From Terriglobia bacterium (GTDB lineage Bacteria; Acidobacteriota; Terriglobia; Acidiferrales; UBA7541): a DNA stretch of 47,920 nt. The position numbers were made by a program, and so were the translations under genes. The notes beneath the pieces are model-generated. The model saw only the letters and a list, made by a program, of their open reading frames with translations. It was not told the origin of the DNA and made no database searches. This document shows, piece after piece, positions 8,311 to 15,843 of the stretch. The stretch's first letter is position 1. Each line of letters begins with the position of its first letter. The DNA lies in assembly GCA_023512135.1 (NCBI GenBank), contig JAIMAG010000017.1:1-47920 (forward strand), in the 5' to 3' direction.

Positions 8311-9090
8311 TCACGGCGTGGTGCCGGATTCTGCCGGGACACGGGCCCGCAACTGCAGCGAGGTGCCGCGCTCTTCGTTCATCTGTTCGCTGGCTTCCAG
8401 ATCCAGCTCGGCCAGATGGAGCGAACGCCGGATGCCCTCCGGCGTGACGTACACGATGCGGTCACCGCGGATGCTGAACGCCACGGCCAGAACCAGCGTG
8501 CCATCGCGGCGGAGGAAAACAATCTGCTCCAGCTCGGGAACCGGCGGAGGCGGCAAGGATGGCGCGACCGTTTCTTGCGACACCGGAGCGGCGACGGGTT
8601 CGACGACAGCGCGTTCCCCCGGCGGCTCGCCGACGAGCTGCTGCACGACCACGACCGGTGGCACGACGACAGCCGGCGTCGGCGGGAAGAAGACGGGCAC
8701 AACAGGCAGGGCAGGCGTCTCGCGGCGGATCTGGCGTGCCAGGGCCAACTGCTGCTGCGTGACCGGATCGACCAGAGCACGCACCTCGAGATTCCGTGTG
8801 ACCGCAGCGAGGTGAGGATAGTCAAAGCCCAGTCCGGGCACCGGAAAGTCTCCCAGGAGCAAGCTGCGGACGCTCCCTCCTGCACCGACCGTGGAACCCG
8901 CAGGAAGCACGACGGTGGTGCTGGATTCTGCGGTGACGGGACTTGGTTGAACAGGCACGGCGACGGTTCGCGAGGCAGCGGAACGAGTCCCAGCCGGCCG
9001 TGACGCCGGCGCACGCCGCTGTGCCTGTGCATCCGGAGCGACCAGGACCACCGCTGCGGCCAGCAGAAAAACTGAGGAAAAGCGTTTCAT
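8311..9090 (-). CDS. secreted proline/valine-rich protein of unknown function
   Basis: A 259-residue protein with a signal peptide (about 1-23, ending AQA). It then has a low-complexity Ala/Thr/Pro/Val-rich segment (about 25-75), a middle region with QQQLALARQIRRETP, and a second Pro/Val-rich linker (about 130-185). A compact C-terminal domain (about 187-245, IVFLRRDGTLVLAVAF..) has a beta-hairpin look and a 'TPEGIRRSLHLAELD' helix. I cannot assign a family. The start is ATG 9090. There is no clear ribosome binding site; CATAAT (9102-9107) lies 11 bases upstream. Convergent with the CDF gene. Confidence 0.55.
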   Translation of the reverse strand: MKRFSSVFLLAAAVVLVAPDAQAQRRAPASRPAGTRSAASRTVAVPVQPSPVTAESSTTVVLPAGSTVGAGGSVRSLLLGDFPVPGLGFDYPHLAAVTRNLEVRALVDPVTQQQLALARQIRRETPALPVVPVFFPPTPAVVVPPVVVVQQLVGEPPGERAVVEPVAAPVSQETVAPSLPPPPVPELEQIVFLRRDGTLVLAVAFSIRGDRIVYVTPEGIRRSLHLAELDLEASEQMNEERGTSLQLRARVPAESGTTP

Positions 9091-9233
9091 GGGCGAGTCC
9101 AATTATGCCAGATGCGGCAGCCCGGTGCGGGGTTGCAGAGCGATGCGGAGGTGACTGCTTCGGTGCCGGGTATCGCCGGGTCGGGATGCTTTTCCTCAGG
9201 ACGGAGTTTGTGCTATAACCTTGCGGCTCCGCC

Positions 9234-9401
9234 ATGGAGGAACAAGAACAGCACGAGCCAACTGTGCTCGCGACGCCGCTGCCGAACGGGGCCAATGCCA
9301 GCGACTACTGTCCCGTCTGTTCACGGGCGCTCGAGTCGCGAAGGTGCAAGCTAGTGTGTCCCGGCTGCGGCTACTACATGTCCTGTTCGGATTTTTACTG
9401 A
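9234..9401 (+). CDS. small zinc-ribbon protein
   Basis: A 55-residue ORF from ATG 9234 to TGA 9399-9401. The N-terminal half is acidic and variable (MEEQEQHEPT...). The C-terminal half has two knuckles, YCPVC and VCPGCGYY, with additional Cys (RRCK and MSCSDFY), giving six cysteines in 29 residues. Four of them in the CxxC...CxxC spacing can bind one Zn2+. The second half ends in an aromatic SCSDFY tail. GGAGGAAC lies just inside the start, not upstream, and TATAAC (9214-9219) lies 14 bases before it. It sits 78 bp ahead of the STAS gene on the same strand and may share its transcript. Function unknown: a nucleic-acid or protein adaptor is possible. Confidence 0.7.
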   Translation: MEEQEQHEPTVLATPLPNGANASDYCPVCSRALESRRCKLVCPGCGYYMSCSDFY

Positions 9402-9479
9402 AACGGAACCGAGACACCGCGCGGTGCTGGCGAGTCCGGACGCTGCGGCGGGTGGTCCTGCGTAGAAGAAGGAGGAAAC

Positions 9480-9824
9480 GTGGCACTGAGGATTACGAAT
9501 CGTGAAGTGGATGGCGTGACTGTGGTGGAACTGGATGGACGGATTGTGCTCGGAGAAGAGAGCAACTCGCTGCGCGAAACCGTCAAGTCCCTGCTGGCCA
9601 ACAACAAGCGCAAGATCGTTCTCGATATGCGCAACGTGACGTACATCGACAGCGCAGGGCTGGGCACGCTGGTGGCCAGCTACCAGAGCGCACGCAATCA
9701 GGGTGCCACGCTGAAGCTGGCCAATCTGGGTTCGAAATTCCAGGAAATTCTGCAGGTGACCAAACTGATCACCGTGTTCGACGTCTACGACAGCGAAACG
9801 GCCGCCATCAAAAGTTTTCAATAG
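9480..9824 (+). CDS. STAS-domain protein, anti-sigma-factor antagonist-like
   Basis: A 114-residue single STAS domain. The phosphorylation loop YIDSAGLG holds the conserved serine (S58) that SpoIIAB/RsbW-type kinases phosphorylate in SpoIIAA/RsbV proteins. The order beta-alpha-beta with VVELDGRIVLGEES at the N-terminus is typical. The protein would bind and neutralise an anti-sigma factor kinase, or act in another partner-switch. The GTG start at 9480 is strongly supported by AAGGAGGAAAC just upstream; no ATG fits. No HATPase kinase, phosphatase or sigma factor is adjacent, so the partner must be elsewhere. Confidence 0.92.
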   Translation: MALRITNREVDGVTVVELDGRIVLGEESNSLRETVKSLLANNKRKIVLDMRNVTYIDSAGLGTLVASYQSARNQGATLKLANLGSKFQEILQVTKLITVFDVYDSETAAIKSFQ

Positions 9825-9834
9825 TCGTCGCACG

Positions 9835-9851
9835 GCCGGGAGCGACCCGGC
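9835..9851 (+). terminator. possible terminator-like hairpin after STAS gene
   Basis: GCCGGG (9835-9840), loop AGCGA, CCCGGC (9846-9851): a perfect six-pair GC stem ten bases after the STAS stop. There is no T-run after it on either strand, so intrinsic termination would be weak. It lies between convergent genes. Confidence 0.3.
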
Positions 9852-9936
9852 TCGCCGATATCGCGTGCAGGAAGCTGTGAGGCTACGAACACCGTGGCCG
9901 AGCCCCAGGTGACACCGTTCGCAGGCGCGGCCACGC

Positions 9937-11268
9937 TCATTCTTCCAGCCGATAGATCGTCAGCCCGCTGAGCAATTTGGGATAGAAGTCGGTGGATTTC
10001 TGCGGCAGGACGTTTCCGCTGAGCGCAATTTCCATCACCTGTTCCACGCGCACCGGATTCAACAGGCAGGCCAGTTGGGCACGGCCGGCCTCAACCGCAG
10101 CGATGGCCTTTTCCATCTCGCGTTCATAGCTGAGGTAGGACTCGTTGCGCACGGCGGCGGGGGTAATGCCCAGCCCTTTTTCGAGCACGAGGCGATGCAG
10201 CACCATCACGTCGAGCCGGCGCTGCGCCGGCGTGGCCTCGGGGATCAACTCTTCGAGGTTCACGTTGGGCCGAAGGACGAACAGGAACAACCCGGCGCCG
10301 GCCGCACAGATGCCGATCGTGGTGCGCGTGGCGCCGCGCCGTACCAGATCCCGGCGAAACTGCTCCCGTTCCTGCTGCGACCGGCCGGCGGAGTCGGGAT
10401 AGGCATACCAGTCAAAGTACGGTTCTAACTGTTTGCGGAAGCGGGCGAAATCGAATTCCGGCAGGTTGGCCACCACGCGGTGCGTGGGCAGGATGGTGAT
10501 CCCTTCGCTGCAGGCGTTGAAAAACGTCATCATGGCGAACTCGTAGGGCGCGTGGGGCAGGAGGGCAGCGGCGGCCTGGCGACGCTCGTTGCGGTAGGCG
10601 AGTGCGGTTTCGTAGCGGTGGTGGCCATCAGCAATGACCAGTTTTTTGTCCACCAACTCGGTGATGAAGCGCTGGATGGTCTCTTCTTCCACGATGGGCC
10701 AGAGGCGGTGGACGACGCCGTACTCGTCGCGCACTTCGACCGGGGCAGGCACGCGGGAGACGCTCTCGAGCAGTTGGTCCACGCGGCGGTGCGGGTCAGC
10801 AAACAGCATGAAAAGCTGTCCGGTCTGAGCCCGAGTCCTGCGCAGCAGTTCGAGCCGGTCGGCTTTGGGAGCCGCAAGGGTTTGCTCATGACGGTGCACC
10901 ACGCCTGCTTCGTAGTCTTCCACCCGGCCGAGGGCAATGAACCCCTGGCGGTGGTGGAGCACACCGGTATCGGGCGCGACGTATTCCTGAAAATAGGCAT
11001 AGATGGCCGGGGCGGGGTCGCGCACCAGGATCCCTTCCGTAATCCAGGCTTGCAGTGTGGCCGCAGCGCGTGTGTAGACGTTGGTGCGTTCGTTGTCGCC
11101 GGGTTCGGGCCGGCCTTTTTCGATCCGCACCAGATTGCAGGGATCGAGCGCGTAATACCGCTCCTGCATCTCCGGCGTGATCTTGTCGTAGGGCTGCGTG
11201 AGCACCCGCTCCAGTTGCACGCGGCTGGAGTTGTAGCGGTAGGCGGCAAATGCGCGGATCTCAGCCAT
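9937..11268 (-). CDS. DUF1015 family protein
   Basis: A 443-residue protein matching the DUF1015 family over its length. It has the N-terminal AEIRAFAAYRYN... PYDKITPEM region and the central hallmark VIADGHHRYETALAYRNE. The C-terminal half includes LDVMVLHRLVLEKGLG. The family is widespread in bacteria and often near serine or amino-acid metabolism genes, but has no established reaction. Here it stands alone, divergent from gph. ATG 11268 has GAGG upstream, and a good promoter candidate lies at 11304-11332. Confidence 0.88.
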   Translation of the reverse strand: MAEIRAFAAYRYNSSRVQLERVLTQPYDKITPEMQERYYALDPCNLVRIEKGRPEPGDNERTNVYTRAAATLQAWITEGILVRDPAPAIYAYFQEYVAPDTGVLHHRQGFIALGRVEDYEAGVVHRHEQTLAAPKADRLELLRRTRAQTGQLFMLFADPHRRVDQLLESVSRVPAPVEVRDEYGVVHRLWPIVEEETIQRFITELVDKKLVIADGHHRYETALAYRNERRQAAAALLPHAPYEFAMMTFFNACSEGITILPTHRVVANLPEFDFARFRKQLEPYFDWYAYPDSAGRSQQEREQFRRDLVRRGATRTTIGICAAGAGLFLFVLRPNVNLEELIPEATPAQRRLDVMVLHRLVLEKGLGITPAAVRNESYLSYEREMEKAIAAVEAGRAQLACLLNPVRVEQVMEIALSGNVLPQKSTDFYPKLLSGLTIYRLEE

Positions 11269-11303
11269 GCATGCCTCGCAGTGCGCTCGTGCTCAAACGC
11301 GCT

Positions 11304-11332
11304 ATTCTAACAATTCACCGGCAGAGGCCCAA
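11304..11332 (-). promoter_or_regulatory. promoter candidate for DUF1015 gene
   Basis: On the minus strand TTGGGC (11327-11332) and TAGAAT (11304-11309) are separated by 17 bp. Start of transcription would be near 11297, about 28 bases before ATG 11268. Confidence 0.5.
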
Positions 11333-11366
11333 GAAAGACCGCGCGACTGCGTTAGAATCGAGAAGG

Positions 11367-12068
11367 ATGCAGGGAGCGATGCCGGTGCAGGAAACCCGCA
11401 AAGATTTTCGCGGCGTGCGGCTGCTGATTTTCGATCTCGACGGCACATTGATCGATTCCAAGCTCGACCTGGCGCTTTCCGTCAACGCGGTGCGCGCCTG
11501 GCTGGGCCGGCCGCCGCTGGAGCCGGAGCGCATCTACAGCTACATCGGCCAGGGTGCCCCGATGCTGATCCGTCGCGCGCTGGAAGAGGGCGTCAGCGAA
11601 GAAGAAGTCGAGCGGGGGCTGAAATATTTCCTCGAGTACTACCAGGCCCACATGCTGGACCACACGGTGCCCTATCCGGGCGTCCGCGAAGGGCTGGAAC
11701 GGCTGGCGCAACGTCCGAATACCCTGCTGACGGTCTACACGAACAAGCCGGAACGGTTCAGCCGCCAGATTCTGGAGGGGCTCGACCTGGCCAGGTTTTT
11801 CCGGCAGGTGTACGGGGGCAATCGCTTCGAACGAAAGAAGCCCGATCCGATGGGCGTCGAAGCGCTGTTGCACGAATTCCAGTGCGCGCCGCAGGAGGCC
11901 ATGATGGTGGGGGACAGCGAAATCGACGTGCTGACCGCACGGAATGCCGGCATCTGGTGCGCCGGTGTCACCTACGGACTCGGCGCCGAGCGACTGCGCG
12001 AGTATCCACCCGACCTGCTGCTCGATTCTCTTCTCGAGCTTCCCGCCCGACTGGATGGCTGCACCTGA
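11367..12068 (+). CDS. gph: phosphoglycolate phosphatase-like HAD hydrolase
   Basis: A 233-residue HAD-superfamily phosphatase with a cap between motifs I and II. Motif I is FDLDGTLIDS (D23 nucleophile, D25). Motif II is in VYTNKP (Thr). Motif III is the Lys of RKKPDP, and motif IV is GDSEID. The sequence order and length are typical of Gph, which removes phosphate from 2-phosphoglycolate; specificity in HADs is not certain from sequence alone. The start may be ATG 11367 or ATG 11379; both lie very close to purine-rich stretches, and TAGAAT (11353-11358) only eight bases upstream suggests a leaderless transcript. Confidence 0.82.
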   Translation: MQGAMPVQETRKDFRGVRLLIFDLDGTLIDSKLDLALSVNAVRAWLGRPPLEPERIYSYIGQGAPMLIRRALEEGVSEEEVERGLKYFLEYYQAHMLDHTVPYPGVREGLERLAQRPNTLLTVYTNKPERFSRQILEGLDLARFFRQVYGGNRFERKKPDPMGVEALLHEFQCAPQEAMMVGDSEIDVLTARNAGIWCAGVTYGLGAERLREYPPDLLLDSLLELPARLDGCT

Positions 12069-12104
12069 GAGGAAGCGCTCGAGCGCAGCCGGAAAATCCC
12101 GTCG

Positions 12105-13046
12105 CTAGTCGGCGGCCGAATGCTGCCGGTACCACGCCCAGGTGCGGCGGAGTCCTTCCTCGAAGCTGACCTGCGGACGGTAGCCGAGATAGTGCTGCGC
12201 GCGAGAAATATCGGCCTGCGAATGCAGGATATCGCCGGCGCGCGGCGGCAGGTGTTTCGGAGAAACCGCTGTGCCGGCGATGTGGGTCAAGCTGTCGAGC
12301 ACTTCCTGCAAGCTGACGCGCCTGCCGGTGCCAATGTTGAAGGTCAGGCCGGAGACGTCCGGCGCCTGACAGGCGAGCAGATTGGCCTGGACAACATTTT
12401 CGACGTAGACAAAATCGCGCGATTGGGTGCCGTCTCCGTAAATCGTTGGCGGCTCGCCCGCCAGCAGCGCAGTACAGAATTTCGAGAGCACGCCGGAATA
12501 GGGCGAACGAGCATCCTGGCGCGGGCCGAAAACGTTGAAGTAGCGCAGCGAGACGTTTTCCAGGCCGTAGGCGCGGCCGAAGACCTGGGCGTAGAGTTCC
12601 GCGACGTATTTCGTGACGCCGTAGGGCGAGAGCGGCTCCGGCCGCATGGACTCCGTTTTGGGCAGCTCGGGCGACTGGCCATAGACCGCAGCCGAAGAAG
12701 CCACCACGACACGCCGGACCTTGGCCTGTCGAGCCGCCAGCAGGACGTTCAGCGTGCCGTCCACGTTCACGGCATGGGTTTCCAGCGGGTTCTCTACGGA
12801 CCGGGGTACCGAGGTGAGCGCGGCCTGGTGAAGCACAACGTCCACACCGCGGCAGGCGTGTTGCACAGTGGCGAGATCGCAGATGCTGCCTTCGATCAGC
12901 TCGATGCGGCTGAGCACGCCCGCCAGATTCTCCCGTTTGCCGGTGGAAAAATCGTCCAGCACGACGACTTCATCGCCGCGAGCCACCAGGGCTTCCACAA
13001 TGTGCGAACCGATGAAGCCGGCGCCACCGGTGACCAGATAACGCAT
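12105..13046 (-). CDS. NAD-dependent epimerase (UDP-sugar 4-epimerase-like)
   Basis: A 313-residue extended short-chain dehydrogenase. It has the GGAGFIGSH nucleotide motif at residues 7-15, a D at the end of beta-2 (VVLDDFSTGK), SSAAVYG with the catalytic Ser, and YGVTK with Tyr and Lys. The later RYFNVFGPRQ and RDFVYVENVV stretches are typical of the WbpP/GalE branch that interconverts UDP-GlcNAc/UDP-GalNAc or UDP-Glc/UDP-Gal. ATG 13046 has GGAGAG six bases upstream. A sigma70-like promoter lies at 13244-13272, giving a leader of about 190 bases. The gene may supply UDP-sugars to the polysaccharide locus 4 kb away, but it is not part of it. Confidence 0.85.
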   Translation of the reverse strand: MRYLVTGGAGFIGSHIVEALVARGDEVVVLDDFSTGKRENLAGVLSRIELIEGSICDLATVQHACRGVDVVLHQAALTSVPRSVENPLETHAVNVDGTLNVLLAARQAKVRRVVVASSAAVYGQSPELPKTESMRPEPLSPYGVTKYVAELYAQVFGRAYGLENVSLRYFNVFGPRQDARSPYSGVLSKFCTALLAGEPPTIYGDGTQSRDFVYVENVVQANLLACQAPDVSGLTFNIGTGRRVSLQEVLDSLTHIAGTAVSPKHLPPRAGDILHSQADISRAQHYLGYRPQVSFEEGLRRTWAWYRQHSAAD

Positions 13047-13109
13047 CTGCGCTCTCCAACGAACGGGCCCGCTCTGCATCCCTGGCGGGTTCTTTTGCGA
13101 CTCGGCGGC

Positions 13110-13132
13110 CGGGTTCGCAGTGCACGAACCCG
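13110..13132 (-). other. hairpin in epimerase leader
   Basis: CGGGTTCG and CGAACCCG form an eight-pair stem with a seven-base loop. A second GGGTTC copy at 13087-13092 could compete for the same partner strand, so two alternative folds are possible in the untranslated leader of the epimerase gene. Confidence 0.4.
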
Positions 13133-13243
13133 TCCCGGAAGATAGTTCTGCGGCCTGCGCAGCAGCCCCGTGGCAGGCGTCGCACCGGGTTGCCGAACAG
13201 CGCGCGAGGGCTTTCCGCAGCCGCCGCGGTTCAGGTACGCTTG

Positions 13244-13272
13244 ACTATAGCCCGAGCTGCGGCAGGGGACAA
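13244..13272 (-). promoter_or_regulatory. promoter candidate for epimerase gene
   Basis: On the minus strand TTGTCC (13267-13272) and TATAGT (13244-13249) are 17 bp apart. Transcription would start near 13237, leaving an unusually long leader to ATG 13046. Confidence 0.55.
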
Positions 13273-13338
13273 GCCAGCACACGAAGAGATTTTCTGCGGG
13301 CAACACCCCCACGGGCACCAGGAGTCCAACGGAAAGCG

Positions 13339-14226
13339 ATGAAACGGTGGCTGGGGATCGTTGTGCTGGTCGTCGGCCTGGCGAGCCTGCTGGTGCTGGG
13401 AGCGAGGCTCCTCTTCTTTCCGGTAACCCAAAACAGTGACTCACGCGCGCCGGCGGCGCCAGCCGACGCTACCGTTCCGCCCACACCGACCGAGCCTGAA
13501 CATCCCGAGCAAATCTCGAAAGCTGCTCCGGCACGAGCTCGCCCGGCGGAGAACCCGCCTGCGCTGCCGTTTCGCGCCGGGGAAAAACTGGGCTACCGGG
13601 TGCGCTGGTCGTTTTTCCCGGCGGCGGCAACGGTGGAAATGATCGCGGTTGGGCGTCGTACGTTCCACCAGCAAACCGCGTGGCACTTTCAAGCGGTGGC
13701 ACGAACGCTCGCGCCGGTGCGTTCGATTTACGAGCTTGACGATCAGTTCGATTCCTACAGCGAGGCGACCGCACTGCGTGGCCTGCAATTCGAGATGCAC
13801 CTGCGCGAGCAAGGCAAGGAGCAGCGGCGCATTGTGCAACTGCTGCGTGGCGAGCAGGCGCCCCGTACAAATGGTACTGCGGTGCGCGTGCCGGAAGAGA
13901 CCCGCGACCCGCTCGGGCTGATCTACTACCTGCGCACCGTGGACTGGCGGCAGACTCCGGAGCTGCACCTGCCCGTGCACGACGGACGGGCCCTGTATGA
14001 CGTCCGGGCCAGGCGCGAAGAAAGCGACGTCCGCGTGGAAGTGCCGGCGGGATGGTTTCGGGCCGAACAGATCTCCCTGCGCGTTTCCCGCGATGGCCAG
14101 CCGGTGCCGATGACGGCGTTTCGGCTCTGGCTGGCCGACGACGTCGCGCGCACGCCGGTACGGATCGAAGCCGAGCTGCCGTTCGGATCTCTGCACGTGG
14201 AACTGCAGCCCCCTCCGTCGCCGTGA
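13339..14226 (+). CDS. DUF3108 domain protein, membrane-anchored
   Basis: A 295-residue protein with an N-terminal membrane anchor (about 4-26), a Pro/Ala-rich linker (about 35-78), and a DUF3108 domain from about 80 to the end. The domain begins FRAGEKLGYRVRWSFFPAA, the usual 'GExLxYxVxWgxixAG' opening of the family, and continues with a beta-rich fold. DUF3108 proteins are periplasmic or outer-membrane associated beta-sandwich proteins of unknown biochemical function. ATG 13339 has GGAAAG just upstream. The gene is convergent with gmhA, with six bases between the two stops. Confidence 0.78.
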   Translation: MKRWLGIVVLVVGLASLLVLGARLLFFPVTQNSDSRAPAAPADATVPPTPTEPEHPEQISKAAPARARPAENPPALPFRAGEKLGYRVRWSFFPAAATVEMIAVGRRTFHQQTAWHFQAVARTLAPVRSIYELDDQFDSYSEATALRGLQFEMHLREQGKEQRRIVQLLRGEQAPRTNGTAVRVPEETRDPLGLIYYLRTVDWRQTPELHLPVHDGRALYDVRARREESDVRVEVPAGWFRAEQISLRVSRDGQPVPMTAFRLWLADDVARTPVRIEAELPFGSLHVELQPPPSP

Positions 14227-14232
14227 GGCGCT

Positions 14233-14811
14233 TCAGCCGAATCGCAGGGCTTCGATCAATCCGCAGACAATGTGGCCGATGGTGATGTGCGCTTCCTGAA
14301 TCCGCTGGGAATCCCGGGAGGGTACATTGAGCAGCAGGTCGGCGCAGCCGGCGAGCGCACCGCCGGTTTCCCCGGTCATGGCGACCACGAAAGCGCCGCG
14401 GGCTCTGCCGGCTTCCGCGCCGCGGAGCACGTTGGGACTGGTGCCGCTGGTGGAAAGGGCCACGAGCACGTCTCCCGGCTGCACCAGAGCTTCGATCTGG
14501 CGCGCGAAGACGTGCTCGAAGCCGTAATCGTTGGCCGCCGCGGTGAGCACCGAAGGATTCGTGGTCAGCGCCAGCGCGGGCAGCCCGGGTCGGTCGCGCC
14601 GCAGGCGGACCACCAGCTCGGCGGCGATGTGCTGCGCATCGGCTGCGCTACCCCCGTTGCCGAACAGAACCACCTTGCCGCCGGCGGCAATCGTCGCCGC
14701 GGCTCGCTCAGCAAAGCGGGCGATCCGCGCAATCAGTTCGTCGGAAAAGCTCTGCTTGACGCGACAGCTTTCCGCCAGTTGCTCGCGAATCTGCAGGCAC
14801 AGGTCCTGCAT
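14233..14811 (-). CDS. gmhA: phosphoheptose isomerase (sedoheptulose 7-phosphate isomerase)
   Basis: A 192-residue SIS-domain protein, the exact usual length of GmhA. It has the FGNGGSAADAQHIAAELVVR phosphate-binding helix, then TSGTSPNVLRG, and the C-terminal QEAHITIGHIVCGLIE with the catalytic His and Glu. GmhA turns sedoheptulose 7-phosphate into D-glycero-D-manno-heptose 7-phosphate, the first step to LPS core heptose. ATG 14811 has AAGGGAA upstream. It has its own promoter candidate and stands outside the polysaccharide locus, which holds a second, more divergent SIS protein. The likely division of labour is core heptose here, polymer heptose there. Confidence 0.92.
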   Translation of the reverse strand: MQDLCLQIREQLAESCRVKQSFSDELIARIARFAERAAATIAAGGKVVLFGNGGSAADAQHIAAELVVRLRRDRPGLPALALTTNPSVLTAAANDYGFEHVFARQIEALVQPGDVLVALSTSGTSPNVLRGAEAGRARGAFVVAMTGETGGALAGCADLLLNVPSRDSQRIQEAHITIGHIVCGLIEALRFG

Positions 14812-14850
14812 GTCGGTTCCCTTGCCACTTCGCTCCAGCACGGCGGCCCG

Positions 14851-14877
14851 ACTATAGCAGGATTCCCGCACCGTCAA
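14851..14877 (-). promoter_or_regulatory. promoter candidate for gmhA
   Basis: On the minus strand TTGACG (14872-14877) and TATAGT (14851-14856) with a short 15 bp spacer. Transcription would start about 33 bases before ATG 14811. Both hexamers are good; the spacing is below optimum. Confidence 0.45.
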
Positions 14878-14999
14878 AAGGTGTGACCGCACTTGCACCA
14901 GGGCTGCAAAACCTGTTGCCCACCGGGCGCGTTTCGGCGGAAGATGGCGCCCCGAACGACCGGCTGGAGACAGCGCAGAAACGTTCTGCGGAGCTGCCC

Positions 15000-15392
15000 G
15001 TGGAAACTGTTCTGATCCTTTTGCTCGGGCTGGCAATTGGAATCGCGGTGGGACTGCTGGGCGTGGGCGGCGGAATCCTGCTCGTGCCTGCGCTGAGTTT
15101 CCTGCTGGGCATGAACCAGCACCTGGCGCAGGGAACCTCGCTGTTCATCCAACTGCCGCCACTCGGGCTGGGCGCGCTGTACGCGTACTGGAAACGACGG
15201 CAGGTAGACTGGCGCGCCGGCTGGACCTGCGCCCTGGGATTTTTTCTGGGCGGGTACTTCGGCAGCCTGATCGCGATCCAAATTCCTGCTGAAGATCTGC
15301 GGGCGATCTTCGGACTGTTCCTGATGTTCGCCGCTGCGATGCTTCTGCGGAAGTCACACCCGGCGCGGCCTGTGAACAAAAACCATGCCTGA
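15000..15392 (+). CDS. half-size TauE/SafE permease, first of a tandem pair
   Basis: A 130-residue membrane protein with about four hydrophobic segments. It contains the TauE/SafE (TSUP) signature GLLGVGGGILLVP (about 19-31), then HLAQGTSL and RRQVDWRAG. Full TSUP proteins have two such repeats in about 250 residues; this gene has one. The start is a GTG at 15000 with CGGAG upstream. A longer frame exists upstream but is hydrophilic and unlike the family. TSUP proteins move sulfite, sulfoacetate or other sulfur-containing anions. The stop overlaps the start of the next gene by 8 bp, so the two chains are probably made together and form a heteromer. Confidence 0.78.
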   Translation: METVLILLLGLAIGIAVGLLGVGGGILLVPALSFLLGMNQHLAQGTSLFIQLPPLGLGALYAYWKRRQVDWRAGWTCALGFFLGGYFGSLIAIQIPAEDLRAIFGLFLMFAAAMLLRKSHPARPVNKNHA

Positions 15393-15768
15393 AAACTCTG
15401 TGCGCCTGCTCTCCATCTTCAGTGTGGCCTGCGTGGTGGGTGTGCTGGGAGGATTGTTCGGCGTGGGCGGCGGAATTCTGCTGGTTCCGCTTCTGGTACT
15501 CCTGTTCCATTTTGAACAGCACCGGGCACAGGGCACCAGTCTGGTGGCGCTGGTACCGCCCACGGGCCTGCTTGCCTTTCTGGAATATTACCGCGCCGGA
15601 CATGTGGACTGGCGCGTGGGGCTTTTGATTATCCCCGGGGTTTTTGTCGGCGGGGTGCTGGGAAGCCGTCTGGCGCAAAGGCTTACGCCGACCCGGATGC
15701 GCCGGGTGTTTGCCATTTTTCTTTTCCTGCTGGGCGCGTGGCAAGCAGCTTCGATCTGGTTTTTTTGA
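15385..15768 (+). CDS. half-size TauE/SafE permease, second of a tandem pair
   Basis: A 127-residue membrane protein with the same layout as its upstream neighbour: GLFGVGGGILLVP (about 23-35), HRAQGTSL, GHVDWRVG, and a closing hydrophobic run LFLLGAWQAASIWFF. The two chains are clearly homologous to each other, as the two halves of a full TSUP permease are. Together they are about 257 residues, the size of one complete transporter. ATG 15385 lies inside the previous gene (8 bp overlap), which indicates translational coupling. Confidence 0.78.
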   Translation: MPENSVRLLSIFSVACVVGVLGGLFGVGGGILLVPLLVLLFHFEQHRAQGTSLVALVPPTGLLAFLEYYRAGHVDWRVGLLIIPGVFVGGVLGSRLAQRLTPTRMRRVFAIFLFLLGAWQAASIWFF

Positions 15769-15843
15769 ATCTTGGCTGCCGACGTGCTGACCGACTGGCC
15801 TGCGGTTTGCTGGGCTTTTTTCGAGGGTAGTGCGCGGCCAGTC

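Noticed and set aside
9415-9426. CACCGCGCGGTG palindrome between the zinc-ribbon and STAS genes as an operator
   Set aside because: A single 12 bp GC-rich palindrome is not rare in such DNA, and no second copy or adjacent promoter was found.
12075-12086. GCGCTCGAGCGC palindrome between gph and the epimerase as a terminator
   Set aside because: It has no loop, so it cannot form a normal hairpin, and no T-run follows on either strand.
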